From NCBI GenBank assembly GCA_963816855.1, contig CAWFMA010000023.1:62001-126000 (forward strand): a stretch of DNA of 64,000 nt, given 5' to 3'. A model generated the notes under the pieces. The model had not been told where the DNA came from, ran no database searches, and saw only the letters and a program-made list of their open reading frames with translations. The position numbers were made by a program, and so were the translations under genes. The stretch comes from DASTFP01 sp963816855. GTDB taxonomy: Bacteria; Verrucomicrobiota; Verrucomicrobiia; Chthoniobacterales; Terrimicrobiaceae. Shown piece by piece: positions 16,433 through 25,117 of the stretch (positions are counted from its first letter, which is position 1; the number at the start of each line of letters is the position of its first letter).

Positions 16433-17379
16433 TTCTTTTGTTGCCGAAGGTACCACTCAACGAATTTCGGAATGCCTTCGGAGATTTTGACTTTCGGGTG
16501 ATAGCCAAGCAGCGCGCGGGCTTTGTCAATGTTGGCGCAGGTGAGCGGCATGTCGCCCTGCTGCTCGGGAAGGCGCTCGATAGTGGCTTTCTTGCCCAAG
16601 GCGCTTTCGATGGCGACGATGAGCTCCGAGAGCGTGGTGGTCTGGTTTTCCCCGAGATTGAAGATTTCGAATGGCGTGCGGCTGTACTTGAGCGCCCCGA
16701 GAACGCCCTGGGCAATGTCGTCCACGTAGGTGTAGTCGCGTCGCGTCGAGCCGTCCCCGTACTGCTGCAAGGGCCTCCCGTGAAATATGCGGTCGGTGAA
16801 CTTGTGAATGGCGAGATCCGGGCGCTGGGCGGGCCCGTAGACGGTAAAAAACCTCATGACGACCATCGGCAAATCATAGAGATGTGAGTAATTGCCGCAA
16901 AGGTGCTCGGCCGCGAGCTTTGTGGCGGCGTAGGGACTCAGCGTTTGCGGAAGCGCGAGATCCTCCGAAAAGGGCACCTTGTTCGCCAGCCCGTAAACCG
17001 ACGAACTCGACGCTAGCAGGAATTGGCCCACCCCGCCCGTTCGCGCGGCCTCGAGCAGGTTGTAGGTGCCGATGACGTTGGTTTCGATGTAGGCGCGCGG
17101 ATTGAGCACGGATGGTCGCACGCCGGCCCGCGCGGCGATGTGAATGATCGATCCGTATTTTCCCCGGCCCACCACCTCCTTCATCCTGTCGGCATCGCGG
17201 ATGTCAGCCTCGATCACCTCGGCGTCGCCGTTGAAGGACTCCACATTTGCCCGCTTGATGGCCGGATTGTAGAAATCGTTGAAGTCATCAAGAATGGCGA
17301 CTGCGGATCCCGCCTGCAATAGCTTCTTGACGATGTGGGAACCGATGAAGCCGGCGCCACCGGTGACAAGGATCTTCAT
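16429..17379 (-). CDS. NAD-dependent epimerase (UDP-glucuronate 4-epimerase-like)
   Basis: A 316-residue extended SDR with the Rossmann motif TGGAGFIGSH (6-15), LDDFNDFYNPAIKRANV, the serine motif LLASSSSVYG and the catalytic YAATK. The DDFNDFY segment and RRDYTYVDDIAQG are typical of UDP-glucuronate 4-epimerases and related nucleotide-sugar epimerases that supply precursors for surface polysaccharide. It lies 9 bp after the vWA gene and overlaps the M20 peptidase by 4 bp, so it is inside a minus-strand operon, but its neighbours do not define the sugar. Confidence 0.9.
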   Translation of the reverse strand: MKILVTGGAGFIGSHIVKKLLQAGSAVAILDDFNDFYNPAIKRANVESFNGDAEVIEADIRDADRMKEVVGRGKYGSIIHIAARAGVRPSVLNPRAYIETNVIGTYNLLEAARTGGVGQFLLASSSSVYGLANKVPFSEDLALPQTLSPYAATKLAAEHLCGNYSHLYDLPMVVMRFFTVYGPAQRPDLAIHKFTDRIFHGRPLQQYGDGSTRRDYTYVDDIAQGVLGALKYSRTPFEIFNLGENQTTTLSELIVAIESALGKKATIERLPEQQGDMPLTCANIDKARALLGYHPKVKISEGIPKFVEWYLRQQKK

Positions 17380-17388
17380 CGGTCAAGG

Positions 17389-20007
17389 CTAATGGGCGCC
17401 CGAAAAAGCCGACAAGGAATTTCCGCCGCCCGTGGACCATTCTCTCCGCCGCAGCCAAATGTCCACCGGCAAGAGGAGCAGGGCGGCCGCGAGGAACCAC
17501 GGGGCAAGCTCGCTCCGGGTCGCTGCCGAGTGCTTCGCCGGGCGCAGGATATCTTCCGGTTTGGCGTCGAACTTTCCGCCCGTCATGGACGAGAGCTCCT
17601 TGAGAAGCGGCTTCCCATCGCGCAGGACTTGAAACTCCGCCGGATAGTCAGGTGTCCACGCTTGGGAGACAGGACGTCCGGCCTCGTCGCTTACGGCAAC
17701 AACGGCGTCGCCGGTCTCCGGTTTCTTCAACGAAGCGCGATAGAAGCCGGGCCCGATCTGCTCGGCTGCCACCGAGACGGGTTGGGCGCCCGGGGTTACG
17801 AGTGCGATGGTCACGCTGAGTCCGTTGCGGAAAGTGCCTTGCGGTGTCACCGCGTCGGCCTCAACGATCAGGCGGTCTCCCTCCTCGCGGACATTCACGG
17901 CGAGGTCGTTTCGCTCTGGTGGCCGAACAAGCATCCGGGCTACCTGGCCCCAGAATTTGCCGTAGCCGGGCCAGGCGAGCCATTCCGAAGCCCATCGGGC
18001 CTTGGCGTCGCTGGTGAAGGCGGCGACGTGCCCAAGCCCGTAACGCCAGTGAGCCAGGAGGGGTTCGCCCCTTTCCGTCGACAAAAGCAGTTCGGCGCCA
18101 GGCTTCAGCGACGAGGTGTTGAAGCCAAGCAGCAAGGGCGCTTCCTCCCAGTCAATCCCTCTGATCGGTGCGGCCCCATTTGCGGCGTGCACGAGAAAGG
18201 CGTCTTCGCGCAAGCTCGATTCCGCGGCGCGCATGGTCTCGATCGCGAACAAGCGCGGCAAGGTAGCGGCATCGGCGGTCAAATAAAAGCGTCCGCCCCC
18301 TTGGGCAGCGAGTTCGCGCAGAAATGCGGTGTCCTTATCCTGTTCGGTGCCCAGCGCGACCACGGAAAGCGTAATCCGGCTCGCGAGCATGGCAGCTGCC
18401 AGATCGAAGGCCGAACTTCCCTTCCCGGCTCTTGCGCCGCCGGTCTCCGCGGATGACTTCTCTTCCGCATCAGCGGCGTCGGAGAAAAGGATGACATGTT
18501 TGATCTTGGCTTGAGCATCGCGGAGTCGGGGGAGCGCTTCGGCGAGGGAGGTGTAGATGTAAATGCCGCCACCGCCGGCCGTGATACCGGCTATACGCCG
18601 GGAGGCGCTCCGTGTGTCGCCGATCCGGCCCAGGGGCACGATTTCCTGAACCCGCGTGTCGACCGCGAACAGTCCAAAGAGATCTTTTGCCTGCAACACG
18701 TCGAGCGCGAGGGTTGCCCCTTCATTGGCCAGCGCGATCTTGGTTTGCCCTCCTGCTGGAGCGGACATCGATCCGGAGCGGTCGAGAATGACCAGCAGGG
18801 CGACCACGGGCGTTTCTTCGCGTTCTTCGCGCTCGATGCGCACCGGGAGCAAAGCGGCGACCGGTGTGCGAAAATACCCCCCTGCTCCGAAGCTCTCCTG
18901 GCCGCCCAGCATCGAGAACGCGCCACCGAAATCTTTCACCCACGTAGCCAGCACTTTCAGTTGGTTCTCCGAAAAGTCCGCCGCCGGCGCTTCGGAGAAA
19001 ATCACCAGGTCAACCGTCTCAAACCCCTCAATATCGGCGGGCAAGCCGGAAGGCGGACGGGTCTCAACCTCAAAATCCGACGCTCGCAACGATTCGGCGA
19101 GTGGCTCGGATTGGCTTGGATCCCTGTCAATGATAAGCACCTTCGGATGGCCGGCGTGCGTCACGGCGATTCTCTTTCGGTTGTTGCCGACTTTTGAATC
19201 TTCGGCAGTGCTCACAGAAACTTCATAGAGTCCCATCCGGCCCTCGGCGCGGAGGTTTGGAAAAGTGATGTTCGACAGACCTTGAGGCAGTTCCTTCTGC
19301 AACTCAGAAACGAGCAGGTTGTTTTGGTAGAGACGAATCGAGGCCACCTCGTTCGGCGTTGAAGAGTACAGCTGTGTCGAAAGATCAAAGACCTCGCCTT
19401 CCCGAATCGCCCCAGGAGTCTTGATGGACACCACCGCAGTATCGGGGCCGGGCATCGAGCTCAAGGGCACGGTATCGATCTCGACATTTCCCAATCGCGC
19501 CGCCGTTTCGAGTGGGTTACGGCCGGTGGTGTGGACTCCATCGCTGAATAGGACGATTCGAGAAGGCCGGTCCGCCGGCATCAGAGTCGCGGCAAACTCC
19601 AGCGCCGCGGAGAGGTCGGTGGCTTCCTCGCCCGGCGCGGAAGCCGGCGGCGCTTCGCGGGATCCAAATCCCTTCACGACCAGAGGCTCGCTGGCGAAGC
19701 GCACTTCCGCGACGCGCTCGGGATTTATCCCGCTGACGGCTTCGGCAAAACGGTCGCTTGGCGCGCCGGCTCCCACGCTTGCTGAAACGTCTCGAAGGAG
19801 AACGACTGCCGGCTCGGTTGTCTTTGTGAGAAAGCGTGGGCCGGCCGAGGCGATGCAAAGCAGCGCCAGGATCAACAGGCGCAGGCCCGTGCACACTGCC
19901 GCCTGGCGCGCTGACCATTGCGCGAGCGAATGTCGTCCTCCGAAAACTGAAACGAGGACCGCGGCGGGGAGCAGAAAGAGAAACGCCGGCCGGTCAAAAT
20001 CAAACAT
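17389..20007 (-). CDS. Membrane protein with two vWA domains and a GATase1-like domain
   Basis: 872 residues when started at 20007 (MFDFDRPAFLFLLPAAVLV). Two N-terminal helices are followed by a first vWA domain (VVLLRDVSASVG, a DxSxS MIDAS), a glutamine-amidotransferase-like segment (KVLIIDRDPSQSEPL, then AFSMLGGQESFGAGGY), a second vWA (ALLVILDRSGSMS, with FSDAADAEEKSS) and a C-terminal helix (LAPWFLAAALLLLPVDIWL). The plan matches large 'VWA domain-containing membrane proteins' of the BatA/YfbK-neighbour type, whose biochemical role is unknown. The start at 20007 avoids overlap with the DUF4126 gene, which ends 10 bp upstream. Confidence 0.85.
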   Translation of the reverse strand: MFDFDRPAFLFLLPAAVLVSVFGGRHSLAQWSARQAAVCTGLRLLILALLCIASAGPRFLTKTTEPAVVLLRDVSASVGAGAPSDRFAEAVSGINPERVAEVRFASEPLVVKGFGSREAPPASAPGEEATDLSAALEFAATLMPADRPSRIVLFSDGVHTTGRNPLETAARLGNVEIDTVPLSSMPGPDTAVVSIKTPGAIREGEVFDLSTQLYSSTPNEVASIRLYQNNLLVSELQKELPQGLSNITFPNLRAEGRMGLYEVSVSTAEDSKVGNNRKRIAVTHAGHPKVLIIDRDPSQSEPLAESLRASDFEVETRPPSGLPADIEGFETVDLVIFSEAPAADFSENQLKVLATWVKDFGGAFSMLGGQESFGAGGYFRTPVAALLPVRIEREEREETPVVALLVILDRSGSMSAPAGGQTKIALANEGATLALDVLQAKDLFGLFAVDTRVQEIVPLGRIGDTRSASRRIAGITAGGGGIYIYTSLAEALPRLRDAQAKIKHVILFSDAADAEEKSSAETGGARAGKGSSAFDLAAAMLASRITLSVVALGTEQDKDTAFLRELAAQGGGRFYLTADAATLPRLFAIETMRAAESSLREDAFLVHAANGAAPIRGIDWEEAPLLLGFNTSSLKPGAELLLSTERGEPLLAHWRYGLGHVAAFTSDAKARWASEWLAWPGYGKFWGQVARMLVRPPERNDLAVNVREEGDRLIVEADAVTPQGTFRNGLSVTIALVTPGAQPVSVAAEQIGPGFYRASLKKPETGDAVVAVSDEAGRPVSQAWTPDYPAEFQVLRDGKPLLKELSSMTGGKFDAKPEDILRPAKHSAATRSELAPWFLAAALLLLPVDIWLRRREWSTGGGNSLSAFSGAH

Positions 20008-20017
20008 TGGCCGGCGA

Positions 20018-21052
20018 TCACATCGCCACGACCGCCTCGAGTTCCTTGCCAGGCGGACTGGCCAGCCTCCTGACAATTTGATCAACGAGGAAGGAGTGTC
20101 CGCGCTCGAACGAAAACGCGTAGGCCCTGCCGTCTGCCGGGCTGACGCGAACCTTCTCGCTCAGGAACCGGGACAAGCGTTCGACCGACGCGTCTCGCAA
20201 AGGGACTTCGACAACAAGGGGCTTCCGCTTGCGCGGAGCAACAAAGAACACGGTGCCGTCCCCCAATCCAGTCAGCCAACCGAAATAGCCCTTTGGCAGT
20301 CCCGGCCCGCCGTCGCTGATGCAGCTCGCGGCAAAGGCAACCGGTGCGTCCGCCGGCCTTGTGCTCCGGACCGCCTCCAGACAGTTCGCGGGCAAGACAC
20401 TCTTCAGCTCAATCGCTTCCCGTCCAGCGGAAGGGCCGTTCAGCTTCCGCCAAGCGAGCCAGCCCGTGGACCGAATCGTTCTCAAGACCCTCGGAAAGAG
20501 CGTCCAAATGATGCCCAGCGCGACGATCGCGGCAATGAGCGCGACCAGAGGATGCCAGACCAGCAGCCCCAATCCGCCCAAAACCAGCGCATCTTCGCCG
20601 AGACTCAGGCCAATATTCGAAAATGGTTCGGGCGAAACGTTGGCTAGCAATCGCGCTCCAGTCTTCGCGGCATGGGCCGTTAACGAGGCCCCTCCCGCCA
20701 GCAGCGCCGCGATCACCTTGACGGCGGGGTCAGCTTCCCCCAGCGCGAGAACGGCAAGCAGCGCGCCGCCAACCGGCCGGATAAGCGTGTGCACGGCATC
20801 GTTGGCGCTATCGATCCACGGAACTTTGTCCGCGCAGAATTCCAACAGGTAGAGAGCCCCGGAAATGGCGATAACCCATGGATTGGCCAGCACCGACAGG
20901 TCGTGAAGAGACGGAGGCAGAACAACCCATCCAAATTGAACGGCCATCCCCGTTACGAAGACGGTCAGGTAAAGGTTGATCCCCGCGAGGGTGGCCAGCC
21001 CCAATGCGACGCTCAAAGTTTCCAACACTTCCATGCTGCGAATATTGCTCAT
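20018..21052 (-). CDS. DUF4126 membrane protein
   Basis: The first ~200 of 344 residues are hydrophobic with four to six likely membrane helices (VALGLATLAGINLYLTVFV, VIAISGALYLLEFCADKVPW, GALLAVLALG, LVWHPLVALIAAIVALGIIW) and match the DUF4126 pattern. The C-terminal 140 residues are a soluble, mixed alpha/beta region not typical of the short family members. Function is unknown. It sits 10 bp upstream of the vWA gene and starts the operon that continues through the epimerase and M20 peptidase. Confidence 0.82.
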   Translation of the reverse strand: MSNIRSMEVLETLSVALGLATLAGINLYLTVFVTGMAVQFGWVVLPPSLHDLSVLANPWVIAISGALYLLEFCADKVPWIDSANDAVHTLIRPVGGALLAVLALGEADPAVKVIAALLAGGASLTAHAAKTGARLLANVSPEPFSNIGLSLGEDALVLGGLGLLVWHPLVALIAAIVALGIIWTLFPRVLRTIRSTGWLAWRKLNGPSAGREAIELKSVLPANCLEAVRSTRPADAPVAFAASCISDGGPGLPKGYFGWLTGLGDGTVFFVAPRKRKPLVVEVPLRDASVERLSRFLSEKVRVSPADGRAYAFSFERGHSFLVDQIVRRLASPPGKELEAVVAM

Positions 21053-21144
21053 GCCGCCGCGAAGTCACGCGATTTTACGACAGCAAGGCCCCCCTTCCTG
21101 GACTCCGGAAGGCGGGTCTGAACCCTTAGTCCGAACAAGAACGG

Positions 21145-22020
21145 CTAGAACGAGAGCGTTACCTTGGCGCCGCCCCAAAAAGTGCTTGGTTCCGTTCCAA
21201 CTAGGTCGCTCCATTGATAGCTGTAAGCGCCATATCCGTAGACGGTGATCGTGCTGTTGATCTTGATGGGTAACCCGATGCCGACCTCGATGTTGTTCGC
21301 TCCGGTGAAGAATCGGAAGCCGTCACTGTTATTTGCAACCTGCGGGTTAAAATCAAAGCTCGCTCCGAATCCGAACCACGGGGCAAGCGAAATAATATCC
21401 TTGTAGAGCGGAATGCCCGCATCCAACCGGGTGTAAAGGTAGCTCGAAGCGGTTTCAACCGCGCCAGTCCCCTTTCTAAAGTTGTCGAAGTCCGGCCCGA
21501 CGTTGAAGAAGTAGATGATCGAGGGAGTGAGCGTGATACCCGCCGGCAGCTTGAAAGTATAGGCTAGGCTGGCATTGAGCTCATTCTGATAGAGGACGCT
21601 CGCCAGATAGTAATAAAAGGTGTAACCGAGCCCCACCGAGAGATCCCCGAAGGCGTGAACATAGTTGATCGTGCCGTCGAACTCTTTGTATTTCGTGTTC
21701 CCGAGCCCGAAGGCCATCCACGACCCAAAGGTGATCGTGTCGTTTGGCGTGGGCATGAACGATACGCTTACCTGTGTCCAGTAAAGGCTCGAGCCATACT
21801 TCTGTTTATTTCCGTCCTCGTCGAACCGCAGGACGTTGACACCGCGAAACATGTAGAGGCTGTCCCAGCCCGTGCTGAGAGAAGCAGCCCACCATTTGCG
21901 TGCCTCCTGCTCGACGACCGCTTTCTGTGGAGCCGTCGTCGCTTCGCCCGCAATTAGAGTTTTCGTAAGAAGAGCTCCCGCCACCCCGGCGGTAGCTAGA
22001 ATTCTCGTGAACGATTTCAT
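21145..22020 (-). CDS. Outer-membrane beta-barrel protein
   Basis: 291 residues with a signal peptide (MKSFTRILATAGVAGALLTKTLIA) followed by alternating aromatic/hydrophobic strands (SLSTGWDSLYMFRGVN, WTQVSVSFMP, DLSVGLGYTFYYYLA, APWFGFGASFDFN, FWGGAKVTLSF). The terminal phenylalanine is the usual outer-membrane insertion signature. The opening resembles TorF-like putative porins. It is probably a monomeric pore or structural barrel of the outer membrane; the ligand is unknown. It stands alone between the DUF4126 gene and the ABC ATPase. Confidence 0.8.
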   Translation of the reverse strand: MKSFTRILATAGVAGALLTKTLIAGEATTAPQKAVVEQEARKWWAASLSTGWDSLYMFRGVNVLRFDEDGNKQKYGSSLYWTQVSVSFMPTPNDTITFGSWMAFGLGNTKYKEFDGTINYVHAFGDLSVGLGYTFYYYLASVLYQNELNASLAYTFKLPAGITLTPSIIYFFNVGPDFDNFRKGTGAVETASSYLYTRLDAGIPLYKDIISLAPWFGFGASFDFNPQVANNSDGFRFFTGANNIEVGIGLPIKINSTITVYGYGAYSYQWSDLVGTEPSTFWGGAKVTLSF

Positions 22021-22263
22021 GTGATTTCCCCCTTTGTTTTTGGTTAGCAGCCGCTTTTTTCGAAGGCATCGGTGCTCCGGACGAAGCGGTGCAAGGCACC
22101 TTGGATCAGCATGTAGCGTGCCAGGCCTCGGGACGCGATTTTCACCTGGCAGAAGGCTTTGGACGGTCCTGCTTGAACTAATCGCGACAGCAGTTGTCGA
22201 ATTATTTCGCGGCTGGATGACCGCGACTTTCTTCCGAAAAAAAAGCCGAACGCGGGGAGGCGG

Positions 22264-23340
22264 CTAAGCGGAGATGATGTTTATGTCTCCAGGCTGGATC
22301 TGGCAAAAGACTTCATCACCCTCCCGAAAATCCAAATCCTGCTGTCCGTCATTTGCCAGGAGGGCCCGCAGTTCCAGACCGCCCGGGACGTCCAGCGTCA
22401 AGTCGTCGACCGCCCCCTTGAACACCTCAGCGGAGACTCGGCCCTTGAACGCGTTGGCGCCCACGGGGGGATGGCGATGCAGGCGGATCTTTTCCGGACG
22501 AAGCGAGAGCAGCACGTTTCTGCCTTGAGTCGCCGTCGGCGATTTCACGTCGAGTTCCAGGCCTCCTTCGAGCCGGCAACGCAGCAATCCTTCGCGTTCG
22601 GCGAGCGCCGTCGCCTCCACAATATTTGTCTCGCCGATGAATGTCGCGACGAACCGGCTGGCTGGACGGTAATAGATTTCGTCGACCGCGCCGATCTGTT
22701 CCACCCGTCCGGCGCTCATTACCGCGACGCGATCGCTCATGCTGAGAGCTTCCTCCTGGTCGTGGGTGACGAAGATGAAAGTGATGCCAAGTCTTTTTTG
22801 AATTTGCTTGAGCTCGATCCGCATTTGCGCTCGCAATTTCGCATCAAGGGCGCTCAGGGGCTCGTCGAGAAGAAGAACTTTCGGCTCGCAGACAATCGCC
22901 CGGGCGAGGGCGACACGCTGGCGCTGTCCGCCGGACAGCTGCGCCGGCTTGCGGTGGACAAGATCCTCCAGAGACGTCATCTCGACGACCCGATTGACGC
23001 GCCTGCGGATATCCGTCCCGGAGATTTTTTTCATCCGCAATCCAAAGGAAATGTTTTCGTAGATCGAAAGGTGGGGAAAGAGGGCGTAGCTTTGAAACAC
23101 CTGATTGACACTTCTCCGATAGGGAGGTTCGAAAGTGACGTTCTCGCCGCCGATGAAGATGTCACCTCGGGAAGGAGTATCGAAGCCGCCGATCAATCGC
23201 AAACACGTTGTTTTCCCGCAGCCCGAGGGACCGAGAAGGGTCATGAATTCGCCTTCCGCAATCTCCAAGCTGATGTCTCCAAGCGCCGGAAAGGCGCCAA
23301 AACTCTTGCTGATGTTGCGGAGTTCCACCATCGCGGGCAT
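22264..23340 (-). CDS. ABC transporter ATP-binding protein, PotA/CysA-like
   Basis: 358 residues: nucleotide-binding domain with Walker A GPSGCGKT (37-44), Q-loop VFQSYALFPH, signature LSGGQRQR, Walker B VLLLDEPLSALD and switch histidine in FVTHDQEE, then a C-terminal TOBE domain (LSLRPEKIRL). It is most like the ATPase of spermidine/putrescine importers (PotA), though the family also serves iron, sulfate and sugars. No permease or binding-protein gene is adjacent, so its partner must be elsewhere. No promoter could be assigned in the 257 bp upstream. Confidence 0.88.
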   Translation of the reverse strand: MPAMVELRNISKSFGAFPALGDISLEIAEGEFMTLLGPSGCGKTTCLRLIGGFDTPSRGDIFIGGENVTFEPPYRRSVNQVFQSYALFPHLSIYENISFGLRMKKISGTDIRRRVNRVVEMTSLEDLVHRKPAQLSGGQRQRVALARAIVCEPKVLLLDEPLSALDAKLRAQMRIELKQIQKRLGITFIFVTHDQEEALSMSDRVAVMSAGRVEQIGAVDEIYYRPASRFVATFIGETNIVEATALAEREGLLRCRLEGGLELDVKSPTATQGRNVLLSLRPEKIRLHRHPPVGANAFKGRVSAEVFKGAVDDLTLDVPGGLELRALLANDGQQDLDFREGDEVFCQIQPGDINIISA

Positions 23341-23597
23341 CCTTTAGCTTCGTCAACGCACTCCCTCGCAGCGAGCGAAATCGTCGAACTGTCCGGGCCC
23401 GCGATCGGCCTCTCAAAAGTTTCCTCGCGAGTCTTGGCGCCGCTTTCGGGCGCCTATCGAGTCATCGAAGTCGAAGGCTCGTCGATGCGGGCAGGGAGGC
23501 GCCGTGCCGCTCCACAACGAAAGTTGGCTGTCCGCATCCGCCAGGGGATCTCATTTTTAGGATTCCGTGGTTTTTCAAGGACCTCTTGGGTTAGTGT

Positions 23598-24077
23598 TCA
23601 TCGCGTCCGCCAACTTTTGAAAGGGTGTGCTGACAGGCTCGCATTATAGTATCGGCGGTCGTGAGATACCTCTTGGCCTGCCCAGGGTGGCATGTCGAAC
23701 GGCTCGTCCTCCCTCGACAGTTCTATTTCCGCCATGACTAGGCCTTCGTTTTCGCCATGGAATTCGTCCACCTCCCATCGCTTTCCGTGGTAATCGATGG
23801 TATAGCGCATCTTCTCGACGAGCGGAGAAACGCACATTGCGAACAATGCCTCCGCATCCGGGAGCGGAATGGGATACTCGAATTCGAGCCGCGTGGTGCC
23901 GTGTGAAATGCCCTTGATGGTCAGATAGGCGGAGGGGCCAGCCTTTCGCACGCGAACGATTCGCGCGGGATCCAGGGAAAGATAGCCCTGAAGATAGTGG
24001 CAACCTGAAGAACCGTCCTTCCAGCTCTCGTCGCGCAACAAAAACTTTCGTTCAATTTCCTTTGGCACGACGGACAA
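23598..24077 (-). CDS. CYTH-domain protein (triphosphate tunnel metalloenzyme)
   Basis: 159 residues starting with the CYTH signature ExExK (EIERK, residues 7-11), followed by basic and acidic strand motifs lining the tunnel (RIVRVRKAG, YLTIKG, RLEFEYPIPL, RYTIDYHGKRWEVDEFHGENEGLVMAEIEL). The length and YHGKRWEVDEF motif are like single-domain bacterial CYTH enzymes such as inorganic triphosphatases; class IV adenylate cyclase is an alternative. It should act in the cytoplasm with Mg2+ or Mn2+. It has no clear functional partner nearby. Confidence 0.88.
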   Translation of the reverse strand: MSVVPKEIERKFLLRDESWKDGSSGCHYLQGYLSLDPARIVRVRKAGPSAYLTIKGISHGTTRLEFEYPIPLPDAEALFAMCVSPLVEKMRYTIDYHGKRWEVDEFHGENEGLVMAEIELSREDEPFDMPPWAGQEVSHDRRYYNASLSAHPFKSWRTR

Positions 24078-24428
24078 AAACTCGCTTGCGGCCGCATCTC
24101 TTGCCGGCAGGCCATCGTTCAGATTTCTGGCGGGTCGCCGGCTGTTTGGCGCGGAACATCAGCTTTATCATAGCACTAATTGTTAGCTGGTGAAGGACCC
24201 ATTCTCGATTTTCTTGATTTCTTCGCACGAACTTCTCGGGCGCCGTAAACGGCCGCCCTTCCGCGCTGACGCTGCCAGGTGACGATTCGGATGGATAAGG
24301 ATGTTTGACCCTTACGACAAGGTCGGAGACCGTCGCCTTGGAGTCGTGAAAAATTAGAAAACGCCGGCGGAAGAGGCCGGGCTCTTTTTGCTTGTGACCG
24401 GCGGACCAACTTGTCTAAGTTAGGGTTT
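24078..24428. other. Divergent intergenic region, no gene seen
   Basis: This stretch between the CYTH gene (minus) and the lipoprotein gene (plus) must hold both promoters, but no convincing -35/-10 pair was found. A bulged hairpin (GGGCG-CCG / CGG-CGCCC around TAAA) lies at 24238-24258. Confidence 0.4.
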
Positions 24429-24971
24429 ATGAAGAAGATGATCCCCCGGCATTCCGTTTTGTGCTGGGTATCGGCCGTCCTCTTGCTCTGGGGATGCGCG
24501 AGCACTTCGACTCCGGGCACCGCTGAGGCAAGCGCCGCGCTCGCGCAACAGAAGGATATTGCCAGGCAGTGGGCGGAGAAGTTGAAACGCGATTCCGCAG
24601 TGGATGCCGCTGCCTTAAAGATTGGCGAGGGCAAATACAGGGAAGCGGCGTCGCAGAACAAGGGCTATCTCGAAGCCGTGGCCAATGGGATCATCAATAA
24701 TGAGAACATCGCGGCGAATCCCGCCTACAAGGCGTTGGCTGAGAAATCCGAAGCTGCGACAAAAGATTTTGTGGACTTTGCGAAGAAGACGACCGGCGCG
24801 ATGGTCGAGGGGGAACGATCCGTGGGCGCGGCGGTTATCGCCGGAGTTCTTGTGGAATCGGGCATAGCCATTTGGAAAGCGCATCGAGCGGAGACACTCG
24901 CGGAGAGACAGGCTGCGGCCAATCGGTTGGTCAGCCAAAACAGCTGGGACGATTGGGACAGCATGAAATAG
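24429..24971 (+). CDS. Hypothetical lipoprotein
   Basis: About 180 residues with a type II signal peptide (MKKMIPRHSVLCWVSAVLLLWGC) and a lipobox cysteine at residue 23. Tryptophan at -2 is unusual, so lipidation is probable but not certain. The mature part is helical and Ala/Glu-rich (EASAALAQQKDIARQWAEKL, EAVANGIINNENIAANPAYKAL) with a hydrophobic stretch VGAAVIAGVLVESGIAIW. No family is recognised. The ATG at 24429 is preferred to the TTG at 24411 because it opens the signal peptide. Confidence 0.7.
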   Translation: MKKMIPRHSVLCWVSAVLLLWGCASTSTPGTAEASAALAQQKDIARQWAEKLKRDSAVDAAALKIGEGKYREAASQNKGYLEAVANGIINNENIAANPAYKALAEKSEAATKDFVDFAKKTTGAMVEGERSVGAAVIAGVLVESGIAIWKAHRAETLAERQAAANRLVSQNSWDDWDSMK

Positions 24972-25117
24972 GCAAACGGCGCCGCTGTCGGATAGCGGTG
25001 TCCGCTGGCCGAAATTTGCCGCTCTGAGCGAACTGCGGCGGATCCCGCAGCCTCCCACGAAAATGCGGTTGCGTGCCGCGCAAGCGGCCGATAGCAAAAA
25101 TCCCCGCGCGAACCAAC

